Shown here: in pieces, positions 1 through 6,077 of the stretch
Layout of the letters: every line of letters starts with the position of its first letter
Numbering within the stretch: the stretch's first letter is position 1
Origin: Bacteroidota bacterium
GTDB taxonomy: Bacteria; Bacteroidota; Bacteroidia; Bacteroidales; Prolixibacteraceae
Length of the DNA: 16,025 bases
Direction of reading: 5' to 3'
Assembly: GCA_023412195.1 (NCBI GenBank)
Contig: JAEYNZ010000024.1
Span: forward strand, 1 to 16,025
The notes under the pieces: model-generated
What the model saw: the letters and a program-made list of their open reading frames with translations, nothing else
Database searches by the model: none
What the model was told of the DNA's origin: nothing
Program-made: the position numbers and the translations under genes

Positions 1-199
1 CGGTATGCCTGGCGCAATTGTCGACGATGGAAACCAGCAGGGTCCGCTTGTTGCTGTTAAACGGGTTCTTCGCCGGGCGGCAGTCCGTTCCCGAGAGGGA
101 AAGGACTGTTTCGCCAGGATAATACTGCCGCAGGATATGGGCGTAGACGGTGAGGCCATAGTGGGTCTCGTGCAGAATGGCTTCTTTACTTAGTTTCAT
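1..199 (-). CDS. N-terminal part of an unrecognised mobile-element protein (runs off the window)
   Basis: An open minus-strand frame begins with ATG at 199-197 and stays open for 66 codons to the window edge, so the C-terminus is missing. The start overlaps the last 14 nt of the upstream HTH gene (its stop is at 186), which suggests translational coupling and one transcript. The visible residues start MKLSKEAIL and contain a YYPGETVLSLSG stretch and a KNPFNSNKRTLLVSIVD stretch. I do not recognise a named domain. Its place after integrase, RteC and two HTH genes fits a replication or mobilisation protein of a Bacteroidota integrative element, but that is inference from position. The opposite-strand frame over the same bases is judged a shadow because this frame continues the tightly packed operon. 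Confidence 0.6.
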   Translation of the reverse strand, partial: MKLSKEAILHETHYGLTVYAHILRQYYPGETVLSLSGTDCRPAKNPFNSNKRTLLVSIVDNCARHT

Positions 200-482
200 G
201 GGTTGAGGTTTTTTTGGTTGAATAATTGGAATCCAGAATTTTTTCGATGTCGGAAAACTTGTAGTAGATTTTGCCCCTGATCTGGCTGAAGGGAAGGATG
301 CCATTGTTGCGATAGGTTTGCAAGGTGCGGGGACTTATGTGCAGGAGTTGCATGACATCCTGCCCGTCGAGCCAGGATTCGCGGTACGCCTTGAGGCGGT
401 TTTTATTCAGCTGGAGCATTTGAACCTTGATGGCTTTAAGTTCGCTGAAGAGGGTAGAAAGGATTTTTATTATTTCTTCCAT
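186..482 (-). CDS. HTH_17/MerR-like excisionase-family DNA-binding protein
   Basis: The product has 98 residues. A helical N-terminus (about 1-30) is followed by a winged-helix excisionase-type domain at about 37-85: a DGQDVMQLLHISPRTLQTYRN helix-turn-helix, a wing with PFSQIRGKIYYKF, then a terminal helix of the SDIEKIL type. This layout is typical of the HTH_17/excisionase family, small DNA-bending or regulatory proteins in mobile elements. It starts 2 nt after the stop of a second HTH gene and overlaps the next gene by 14 nt, so the three should be co-expressed. Likely roles are excision factor (RDF) or element regulator; the sequence does not say which. The start is supported by a strong purine-rich ribosome-binding site 6 nt upstream. 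Confidence 0.85.
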   Translation of the reverse strand: MEEIIKILSTLFSELKAIKVQMLQLNKNRLKAYRESWLDGQDVMQLLHISPRTLQTYRNNGILPFSQIRGKIYYKFSDIEKILDSNYSTKKTSTHETK

Positions 483-484
483 GG

Positions 485-781
485 CTATCTCCTCCCTGAT
501 TTAAGTTGAAACTGGCCAGCCTGCAATTCTGCTTCAGCGAGTGGAGCCTGGCGTTTTGACAATAACCACTGGTCGAGCTCGTGGCGATTAAAGTAGAGCT
601 TCTTCCCGTTTGGCTTGTAAAAGGGAATGATGGCTGTACTTGTAAGTTTGTACAGGTGCGAGTGTGAAACTTCCAGATAAATGGCAGCTTCGTTAAAATT
701 AAGTACGTCTTTTTTGAGCATGTTCTGCTCCAGGAGCATCTTTTCGATGCCGGTTAATTTTTCAAGAATTAATGTTTCCAT
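485..781 (-). CDS. HTH_17/excisionase-like DNA-binding protein, first of a tandem pair
   Basis: The product has 98 residues. A short coiled N-terminus (about 1-25) leads into the helix-turn-helix LNFNEAAIYLEVSHSHLYKL (about 27-46), then a wing containing PFYKPNGKKLYFNR and the helix HELDQWLL. This is the standard HTH_17/excisionase arrangement seen in Bacteroidota integrative elements. It is 232 bp from the RteC-like gene and is the first gene of a three-gene leftward unit with the next HTH gene 2 nt away. A 17-bp palindrome 48-64 bp upstream of its start could be an operator for this protein or its partner. The C-terminal tail after about residue 78 is rich in Ala, Gln and Glu and resembles nothing specific. 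Two different HTH proteins back to back is the common pattern in these elements, where one may act as excision factor and the other as regulator. Confidence 0.85.
   Translation of the reverse strand: METLILEKLTGIEKMLLEQNMLKKDVLNFNEAAIYLEVSHSHLYKLTSTAIIPFYKPNGKKLYFNRHELDQWLLSKRQAPLAEAELQAGQFQLKSGRR
489..497 (-). promoter_or_regulatory. Strong Shine-Dalgarno sequence for the second HTH gene
   Basis: On the minus strand the bases AGGGAGGAG lie 6 nt before the ATG at 482-480 and overlap the end of the preceding HTH gene. Bacteroidota genes usually lack such a site, so this one stands out and fixes the start codon. Confidence 0.6.
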
Positions 782-828
782 TTATTCCAATTTTAAATAT
801 TAAAAAAAAGACTCCTGGCCAGAAGACA

Positions 829-845
829 TCGATGAATTTCATCGA
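829..845. promoter_or_regulatory. Perfect 17-bp palindrome, candidate operator for the HTH pair
   Basis: Arms TCGATGAA and TTCATCGA are separated by a single T, giving 8 perfectly paired bases on each side. It lies 48-64 bp upstream of the first HTH start codon, where a repressor or excision-factor site would be expected. Function is inferred from symmetry and position only. Confidence 0.4.
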
Positions 846-900
846 CACCGCTAAGGTACAATGAGATAGCAGGGTAGACAGGTGATTTTATAAGGTGGCG

Positions 901-921
901 TGGCTAGTGGCTAGTGGCTAG
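901..921. repeat. Three tandem copies of a 7-bp repeat (TGGCTAG)
   Basis: Three exact head-to-tail copies of TGGCTAG lie in the intergenic region between the RteC-like gene and the HTH pair. A degenerate relative (AGTGGCGAGTAGC) occurs about 80 bp further right. No known binding site is recognised; it may be slippage or an accessory-protein site. Confidence 0.6.
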
Positions 922-1013
922 TATGCCATAAAAAAGACAATAATATGCCAAGTGAAGCACCGAAAGGAGAAAAAAAGATAAAAAGTAATAGACGGTGGAA
1001 AGTGGCGAGTAGC

Positions 1014-2030
1014 TTAAATTAACAATTTTACAATCTTTTCCAGATCGTCAGCTGAAGCAGGTGTTTGAAGCTTCCTGATATTAGAGGGAAATTTTATACC
1101 GGTTGTGGGAATAAAACACTCACGTGCAATTTCCCATTGTTTTTGCTTTGTGTCGTTCACTACCTTATACTTATTATGCAGGAGTTTAACCATAAACGAA
1201 AATTCAGTGGGATAACCTTTCCAAACTATGGGATTTGAAACTGGGTTTCCAGAAAAAGCTTTTTTGAAATTAGGTAATGTTGTGTCTTTTGAAATAAATG
1301 AATGCTTCTTTAAAGAATCCCAAAAATCGACCAATTTGTCAGGTGCCTTGTCAAATTGCTTATACCTAAAGGAAAATAAGGATACTTCCTCTTTTTCAGC
1401 AGATTTTAGAGATACTTCTTCGGGTTGGACAGTAATTATGGATGGAGATTTAATTAAATAGGATTTAGCCGGTACAGGTTCATAAAGAAAACGCATGTAT
1501 AAATCATCCTCAATAAATAACTCATCCGGCTGAATGTAAGTGAAAAAAGATTGAATTTCAAGATAAACCCACATCAAAGCCACTTTAAGCAGCTGCATTA
1601 TATATGTTTCTGTTTTATGGTCTTCATCAATATCGAAAGTATATTTATAATGGTCGATGTAGTCGACGGAATACTGTTTTTCCTTAATAATTCTGCCTAT
1701 ATCGAATAACCAATCAGGAAGTCTTTTTTGAAGGATAAGATCATGCAGGTATTTATTTACCCTAATGTCATCTTCATTTTTCAAAACATGAAAAATATGA
1801 TTACAAAATGTATTGGATTCATTCAGAATGGTTTTATGATAGTATGTTGTTTTAAAATTGAACGGGCGGAAATAAAAATCAATTTTGTGCCTCGGATGAA
1901 ATTCAAGCTCTACTTTTTTAACATCATCTATTTTGTCAGCAAACATTTCATCAGGTTTATTCTCATCCAACCAGGGAGCCATTCCCATGTGAAGGATTTT
2001 ATGAAAAATGGAATCAGTACCGAAACTCAT
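1014..2030 (-). CDS. RteC-like mobile-element regulatory protein
   Basis: From the ATG at 2030 the product has 338 residues, a typical length for the RteC family of Bacteroides conjugative-transposon regulators. The C-terminal third carries the family pattern: a PIVWKGYPTEFSFMVKLLHNK stretch followed by a basic, helical end (WEIARECF, then FPSNIRKLQ). The middle contains a hydrophobic helix near KVALMWVYLEIQSFFTYI. A longer reading from 2108 would overlap the integrase gene and is less likely: the ATG at 2030 comes 1 nt after the integrase TGA stop, a clear stop-restart arrangement. In CTnDOT-type elements RteC activates excision genes in response to an upstream two-component system. Here no such partner is visible, so the trigger is unknown. 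Confidence 0.75.
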   Translation of the reverse strand: MSFGTDSIFHKILHMGMAPWLDENKPDEMFADKIDDVKKVELEFHPRHKIDFYFRPFNFKTTYYHKTILNESNTFCNHIFHVLKNEDDIRVNKYLHDLILQKRLPDWLFDIGRIIKEKQYSVDYIDHYKYTFDIDEDHKTETYIMQLLKVALMWVYLEIQSFFTYIQPDELFIEDDLYMRFLYEPVPAKSYLIKSPSIITVQPEEVSLKSAEKEEVSLFSFRYKQFDKAPDKLVDFWDSLKKHSFISKDTTLPNFKKAFSGNPVSNPIVWKGYPTEFSFMVKLLHNKYKVVNDTKQKQWEIARECFIPTTGIKFPSNIRKLQTPASADDLEKIVKLLI

Positions 2031-2031
2031 G

Positions 2032-3291
2032 TCAGGATTTAGTTTTTGTTTTTTTCGGTTTAAAATTAAGCAATAGTTTCTGATATGATTCCCTGACATC
2101 GTCTTCAAAACTGTCGAGGTAGTTTTCGGTAGTTTTAAGATCTTTATGGCCGAGGCTTTCGCTGATGAACTCGATGGGTGCGCCGGAGCGTTTAAGGACG
2201 GTGGCGAAAGAGTGGCGGGCGGTGTAGGTGGTTAGGGTCAGATCAAAATTGAAGGTCTCCCCTATCCTCTTCATGTACTTATTGATGGTTTTGGTAGCTT
2301 GTTTTATTTTTGCAAACTGAACGGCGTGTGAATCATCTGAAGAAATTAAATCAAAAATATAGGCAGACGGTTTGGCCGGTTTAACTCCCCATTTATCAAT
2401 TAATGCATCTATTTCAGGCATTCTGACTATAACGATTTCTTTCTGATTGGACTTGGTGGACCTTTCTGTTTTGGCACGGATAAAAGTGATGTGCTTCCTG
2501 CTCAGGTTTTGGTACTGAAGCCTGGCTATGTCTGTTACATTGACTCCATTGCACAGGTAACTGAACAACCAAAGATCCCTGGCTTTTTTAGCTGCCTCAG
2601 TCGCCGGAACATGGTCGACAATCATTTTTATCTGTTCGATGGTTAAAGCCTTTTTGACGTTCTTACCATGGGGAATCTGATACTTTCTTTTGCCAAATGG
2701 GTAGAACTCCTTTTGAAAATGGCCCTCCTCAATTGCCTGGTTAATAATGGTCCTTAAGTTTCTAATATATATTCCAATGGTGGTTATAGAGCTTTCATTC
2801 TGCCTCATCCAGTCTTCATATTGCTGAAGCCATTCAGGTGTGATATCGGAATACTTTAGTTTTTTCCTGTGCATGGTGTTCAGAAAACCTGTTAAGGATT
2901 TATGTGTGCTCTGGTAACTTTCAGCATAGTTAAAACTACCGGCGGCAGCCAACTTTTCCTTCTTTTTTTCAATTGCATCCAGAACGTCGTTCATAACAGC
3001 TGGCTGATCATTGAACTTTTTCTCAAAGGCCGGGAAAGAGAAATTCTCCATATCATCGATCAAACCAATGGCCCTTTTTTCTATTCCAGCAAAATGAAGC
3101 TTCAACCTTTTTAGCTCCCTGATTTTTGGTTGTTCTTCCTGTAGTTCATTCCATTGCTCCGGAGTCAGAAATTTACCCAGGGGGTAATATTTTTGTTCCC
3201 TGTTGAATGTCACTCTAAGCTTTACAGCATAGGTTCCATCATTTTTTTGGATTCTTTTGTCAAGAATTGTGGCGGTTGTTACTCTGATCAT
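2032..3291 (-). CDS. Tyrosine recombinase (integrase) of a Bacteroidota integrative element
   Basis: The product is 419 residues from the ATG at 3291 (MIRVTTATILDKR). An upstream in-frame extension to 3408 is hydrophobic, unlike integrase N-termini, and runs through a repeat cluster, so it was rejected. Domains in order: an arm-type DNA-binding domain (about 1-95), a SAM-like core-binding domain (about 105-205) and the catalytic domain (about 213-410). Visible catalytic residues are K274 in the beta-hairpin, R359 in YTARHSFAT, H382 in SLGHKDLKTT and nucleophile Y391 in ENYLD. The usual first arginine is replaced by N251 (NGVNVTDIARL) and the second-box histidine by Y356, substitutions in line with some Bacteroidota recombinases such as IntDOT. 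It should catalyse integration and excision of the element lying to the left, and is cotranscribed with the RteC-like gene. Confidence 0.92.
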   Translation of the reverse strand: MIRVTTATILDKRIQKNDGTYAVKLRVTFNREQKYYPLGKFLTPEQWNELQEEQPKIRELKRLKLHFAGIEKRAIGLIDDMENFSFPAFEKKFNDQPAVMNDVLDAIEKKKEKLAAAGSFNYAESYQSTHKSLTGFLNTMHRKKLKYSDITPEWLQQYEDWMRQNESSITTIGIYIRNLRTIINQAIEEGHFQKEFYPFGKRKYQIPHGKNVKKALTIEQIKMIVDHVPATEAAKKARDLWLFSYLCNGVNVTDIARLQYQNLSRKHITFIRAKTERSTKSNQKEIVIVRMPEIDALIDKWGVKPAKPSAYIFDLISSDDSHAVQFAKIKQATKTINKYMKRIGETFNFDLTLTTYTARHSFATVLKRSGAPIEFISESLGHKDLKTTENYLDSFEDDVRESYQKLLLNFKPKKTKTKS

Positions 3292-3313
3292 GTTGATTTT
3301 ATTGGTGCTACAG

Positions 3314-3356
3314 AATGTATGTATAAAAAATTTGATACATACAAGATACATACATT
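3314..3356. repeat. Inverted and direct repeat cluster upstream of the integrase
   Basis: A perfect 11-bp inverted repeat (AATGTATGTAT at 3314-3324, ATACATACATT at 3346-3356) encloses two tandem copies of GATACATACA (3334-3343 and 3345-3354, 11-bp period). It lies 23-65 bp upstream of the integrase start. The roughly one-helical-turn spacing suits protein binding on one DNA face, so it could be integrase arm-type sites or a regulator operator controlling int expression. Confidence 0.5.
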
Positions 3357-3480
3357 TTGGCAAAAAAGAAAGAAAAAGGGCAAAAAAGAGAAAATAAAAA
3401 ATCAACAAAATACTTAATAACAGATACTTAACAATTAAGAGAAAACAAGAGAAAGGGTCAGTTGTGATTCATAATCACGA

Positions 3481-3510
3481 GGTCGGCGGATCATGCCCGC
3501 CTCTCGCTAC
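3481..3510 (+). repeat. T-arm-like tRNA 3'-end relic, left copy
   Basis: GGCGG (3485-3489), a 7-nt loop (3490-3496) and CCGCC (3497-3501) form a stem-loop with exactly the 5-7-5 geometry of a tRNA T-arm, followed by TCTCGCTAC where an acceptor strand would be. The loop lacks the TTCG core, so it is not a functional tRNA. It matches 26 of 30 bases with 3981-4010. It could be the remains of a tRNA 3' end captured by an integrating element. Confidence 0.4.
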
Positions 3511-3518
3511 TTGGAAAG

Positions 3519-3555
3519 AAGGGAAGTAAGATTAATTTGCTTCCCTTTTATTTTA
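3519..3555 (+). terminator. Terminator-like hairpin, left copy
   Basis: An 8-bp stem (AAGGGAAG at 3519-3526, CTTCCCTT at 3540-3547) with a 13-nt loop is followed by a T-rich tract. It sits directly after the T-arm-like segment, as a terminator would follow a tRNA gene. Confidence 0.5.
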
Positions 3556-3572
3556 TACAAAATTCCATTCCT

Positions 3573-3685
3573 ATGAGCCACTATGTTTAAATTCTGTACA
3601 GCAGTTGAAAGGACCGCTACTATTTCGGCAAATCTGCTGATATTGAAAAGCGGCTTCTAAGAGATAATTGAGGGGCTACTAGCCT
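3573..3685 (+). pseudogene. Decayed GIY-YIG nuclease gene, left copy
   Basis: Reading from the ATG at 3573 gives MSHYV-stop-ILYSS-stop-KDRYYFG, then KSADIEKRLLRDN-stop-GATS, lining up in one frame with the N-terminal half of the intact GIY-YIG gene at 4071. Three in-frame stops make it non-functional. It still has features closer to the family consensus than the intact copy: YYFGK in place of CYCIGC, and ILYS. Similarity ends near 3685; the C-terminal half with the catalytic Glu is missing or unrecognisable. The same T-arm-like and terminator-like sequences precede it as in the right copy, so both come from one ancestral cassette. Confidence 0.8.
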
Positions 3686-3980
3686 CCTGCATAAATTTAA
3701 AATTTGAGAAAGCAGAATGCCCTACATAAGTGAAATTTGTTACTATAAACAGGCAACATGGAAGTATCTGCCCCTGTGGCATTGCCTTTCCCAGTGTTGT
3801 CTGGCCGAGTAAACACTACCTTTCCAGGTTCGACTATGTTTACAGATGCTGTTACGCATTTTTCAATGTTCCCTGGCTAATGATGGAGTGGAAATAATCA
3901 GCATCATAATCCGGGAAAATGCAGGTAGCTGCCCTCCTGCCCAAATAGGCAGTTTAAAATGTACCGATTGGTATCTGGAA
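3686..3980. other. Gene-free spacer between the two GIY-YIG cassettes
   Basis: No convincing gene is visible. The plus-strand frame reaching the GIY-YIG gene starts in this segment (3846), but its first 75 codons cover spacer, the T-arm-like relic and the terminator-like hairpin and do not look like protein. A minus-strand stretch (about 3875-3700) reads without stops for about 55 codons but has no start and no recognisable family. The segment may be decayed DNA. Confidence 0.4.
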
Positions 3981-4010
3981 GGTCGGAGGACTATGCCCGC
4001 CTCTCGATAC
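3981..4010 (+). repeat. T-arm-like tRNA 3'-end relic, right copy
   Basis: This is the second copy of the 30-bp segment at 3481-3510, exactly 500 bp away with 26 of 30 bases identical. The stem has decayed: GGAGG (3985-3989) no longer fully pairs with CCGCC (3997-4001). It precedes a terminator-like hairpin and the intact GIY-YIG gene. Confidence 0.4.
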
Positions 4011-4051
4011 GGGAAGATGGCAAGTAAAATATATTTCCTTCCCATTTTTTT
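4011..4051 (+). terminator. Terminator-like hairpin, right copy
   Basis: GGGAAG (4011-4016) pairs with CTTCCC (4038-4043), followed by A and seven Ts. It keeps the same order relative to the T-arm-like sequence and the GIY-YIG start as in the left copy, although the loop differs. Confidence 0.5.
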
Positions 4052-4070
4052 GTTTTACTATCCCAGTCCT

Positions 4071-4343
4071 ATGAGCCATTATATTCATAATCTGTACAGT
4101 AAATCGCAAAACTGTTATTGCATCGGCTGTTCTGCTGATGTTGATAACCGGCTTTTAAGATATAAAGCCGGAGCTACTCCTTCTACTAAAGCAGGCAGGC
4201 CAGGGAAAGTGGTTTTCGAAAAAGAATTTCATTTAAAGACTGAGGCACTGAAATATGAAAACTATTTAAATCGAATTAAAAGCAGACCTTTTAAAAAGAC
4301 TTTAATTGAAAAATATAATCGAAATACTGAACGTCCCGGTTAA
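4071..4343 (+). CDS. Small GIY-YIG nuclease-superfamily protein
   Basis: From the ATG at 4071 the product has 90 residues, the normal size of stand-alone GIY-YIG domain proteins. The first motif is YIHNLYS (GIY slot), the second is CYCIGCSADVDNRL (YIG slot with Cys for Tyr and the conserved Arg in NRLL). A GATPSTKAGRP loop follows, then KVVFEKEF and the helix TEALKYENYLNRIKSR with the catalytic-site Glu. The family makes a metal-dependent single-strand cut; stand-alone versions are widespread in Bacteroidota with mostly unknown targets. The start is set by exact alignment with the pseudogene ATG at 3573; a longer frame to 3846 reads through a terminator-like hairpin and is rejected. The degraded GIY and YIG motifs leave activity uncertain. 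Confidence 0.8.
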   Translation: MSHYIHNLYSKSQNCYCIGCSADVDNRLLRYKAGATPSTKAGRPGKVVFEKEFHLKTEALKYENYLNRIKSRPFKKTLIEKYNRNTERPG

Positions 4344-4401
4344 TTCAGGAAAGGGAGCAGGAACACTTACTTCATTGTTTATTTAGCTGGGGCAGCCCAA
4401 C

Positions 4402-4421
4402 TGCCTGCCGGCAAGCAGGCA
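4402..4421. repeat. GC-rich palindrome, REP-like
   Basis: TGCCTGC (4402-4408) pairs with GCAGGCA (4415-4421) across a 6-nt loop (CGGCAA). It stands out in AT-rich DNA and lies between the GIY-YIG gene and the convergent acyl hydrolase gene. There is no T tract after it, so a terminator role is not favoured; a dispersed intergenic palindrome is more likely. Confidence 0.4.
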
Positions 4422-4518
4422 CGGTTAAAACGTCACGATCCAGATCGGGAAGGTCGGCTATTCCTGTTTCCCCTACCTTCGTCTATTGAATAATCAGGAA
4501 GTTGTATTTAAGAATGAC

Positions 4519-5607
4519 CTATCGCTTTTTATATGTTGTCATTCTATATCCAATCCCAAACTCTACCACGTCGGCACGAAATAAAGGACTTGCCCTGATT
4601 AATACCATACCGATAAAATCCTTGTAATAGTACTTAAACCCTGCTTTGTAAAACAGCCTTGAAGAATAAAATTCAGAATTTTTGAGATAGATTCCATAGC
4701 CTCCAAAAAAACCTAATCTGTTAAAAAGAAATTCGCTGTTCAAATTGATACCATACCTGAAATTAAAACCTGGAGATCCTGTATAATAATAATATTGAGA
4801 TGCATACTTAATCAGTGTAGGATCATTAAACATATCAATTCCAATTCCAGATTTATTGATCGGGCATAAATATTTTACCATATTTAAAGTTAACCCGGAA
4901 TACAGATATTTTTTAGGATCGTAATCGAGCTCTTTTATTCCAAAAGATGATACCATCCAAAATTCAAAATTTTCATTTTTTTCCTTAGGTGGTTTTATAT
5001 TGCTATTATGAGAGGCCTCATTTTCAAGATAGTAACCTATGGAAAAGCTGTTATTAAAAACATTAATACCCAGGTTTGGTGCTTTAATCAAACCGTTTGA
5101 AAAGTGGTTAAGCCCAAAGGAATACTCCAGAAAAACAGGATGGATACTTATTTTTGAATATAGCCGTGTTTCTGCGCTGATATTTATAGTCGAACTGATT
5201 GCTTTATTTATGGGATTATACTGTTCATCATATTTATTTGTAAATATACCCACTCCGGCTAATCCCTGGAAGCCAAAATCGAAGTAATGACTTATTCTGA
5301 AAAATGGCATTTGAAAGAATCCTGTAACAGAATGTGAACTTCCAAGATGCCTTGGATTATTATAATTTTTATAATTATAGTTGATGCCATAATCAGGGAA
5401 ATTGTAAAGCTTTCGCCATTCAGCCCCATTTTTCGCAGAGAAAGCATAGTTTAAGCTAAATCCGTAAACTGGCCCGTCAATCAAAGGTTCAATCAATGGT
5501 GTGTGAATGGCAATATTTCCATAATTGTATGAAAAACTGATTGCTTCCTGTGACTTGCCAATCAGGTTAAATAAAAGCAAACAAACTATTAACAGGAATT
5601 TCCCCAT
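4519..5607 (-). CDS. PagL-type acyloxyacyl hydrolase (lipid A deacylase family), outer membrane
   Basis: From the ATG at 5607 the product has 362 residues. A GTG 30 nt upstream (5637) is an alternative start. The N-terminus MGKFLLIVCLLLFNLIG, then KSQ, is a typical signal peptide. The rest is rich in aromatic and glycine residues in alternating beta-strand patterns and ends with strands such as VVEFGIGYRM, as expected of an outer-membrane beta-barrel. The sequence YSFGLNHFSNGLIKAPNLG carries the His-x-Ser pair of PagL-family esterases (H168, S170), which remove acyl chains from lipid A. The protein is about twice the length of Proteobacterial PagL, as in many Bacteroidota members, so a second barrel half or added domain follows the catalytic motif. 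It stands alone between gene-poor regions. Family assignment is good; the substrate is inferred. Confidence 0.75.
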   Translation of the reverse strand: MGKFLLIVCLLLFNLIGKSQEAISFSYNYGNIAIHTPLIEPLIDGPVYGFSLNYAFSAKNGAEWRKLYNFPDYGINYNYKNYNNPRHLGSSHSVTGFFQMPFFRISHYFDFGFQGLAGVGIFTNKYDEQYNPINKAISSTINISAETRLYSKISIHPVFLEYSFGLNHFSNGLIKAPNLGINVFNNSFSIGYYLENEASHNSNIKPPKEKNENFEFWMVSSFGIKELDYDPKKYLYSGLTLNMVKYLCPINKSGIGIDMFNDPTLIKYASQYYYYTGSPGFNFRYGINLNSEFLFNRLGFFGGYGIYLKNSEFYSSRLFYKAGFKYYYKDFIGMVLIRASPLFRADVVEFGIGYRMTTYKKR

Positions 5608-6077
5608 ATTAAAAGGGATAGTTAGATTTTTTTTCACTATAAATCAAAATATTCATCAAGTCCAGCATATAAGATTTTAATCAAAGGTTATTAATGGTTG
5701 ATTGGTGAAAATACAATTTATTAATAAAAAGATATCTCATTCCTCTCACCGCGAATATAATGGAAGAAATTAGTTTTTACTTCCCTGATATAGATTTTTA
5801 AATCGAACAACAACTTATCCTGCAACCTATAATGTGATTCTGATATTTGTATAACTACCGGAAGTCATGATTAATAGGCTGAGCATTGATAATGAAGCTG
5901 CTTTGATGTAACCCAAAAGCAGTTCAGTCCCAGCATAATTATCCAAATAAAATATTTTAACTCAGACCTTCTACACGATCAAAACTTTACTGATACTTTC
6001 ATGTTTTATTTACAATTATCCTGTTGATAATAATCTTAGATGCCTCTGCAGCAGAAGAATAATAATATCAAAAAGTA
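5608..6077. other. Gene-free intergenic region between divergent genes
   Basis: About 470 bp of AT-rich DNA separate the minus-strand acyl hydrolase from the plus-strand chimeric lipoprotein. No frame is long or recognisable. A 13-codon plus-strand frame at 5759-5800 (MEEISFYFPDIDF then stop) resembles the beginning of some YbeY proteins but is too short to call. The region presumably holds the two promoters, but I cannot fix a convincing -33/-7 pair. Confidence 0.5.

Noticed and set aside
5..193. Plus-strand 62-codon frame at the left edge
   Set aside because: It lies opposite an open minus-strand gene that overlaps the HTH operon and has more protein-like composition; no family match.
3292..3408. 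Longer N-terminus for the integrase
   Set aside because: The added residues are hydrophobic and encoded by the repeat cluster; the ATG at 3291 begins the conserved integrase N-terminal pattern.
3700..3875. Minus-strand open stretch between the GIY-YIG copies
   Set aside because: No start codon, no recognisable domain, and bounded by stops; likely chance or unidentifiable decay.
3846..4070. N-terminal extension of the GIY-YIG gene
   Set aside because: It reads through the T-arm-like relic and a terminator-like hairpin, and the aligned pseudogene starts at the internal ATG.
4430..4490. Possible third copy of the T-arm-like segment (GGGAAGGTCGG)
   Set aside because: Only about 10 bases match, with no paired stem, terminator or GIY-YIG frame following.
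5759..5800. Short frame MEEISFYFPDIDF resembling the start of YbeY
   Set aside because: Only 13 codons, then a stop, with no further recognisable similarity after trying one frameshift. Chance cannot be excluded.
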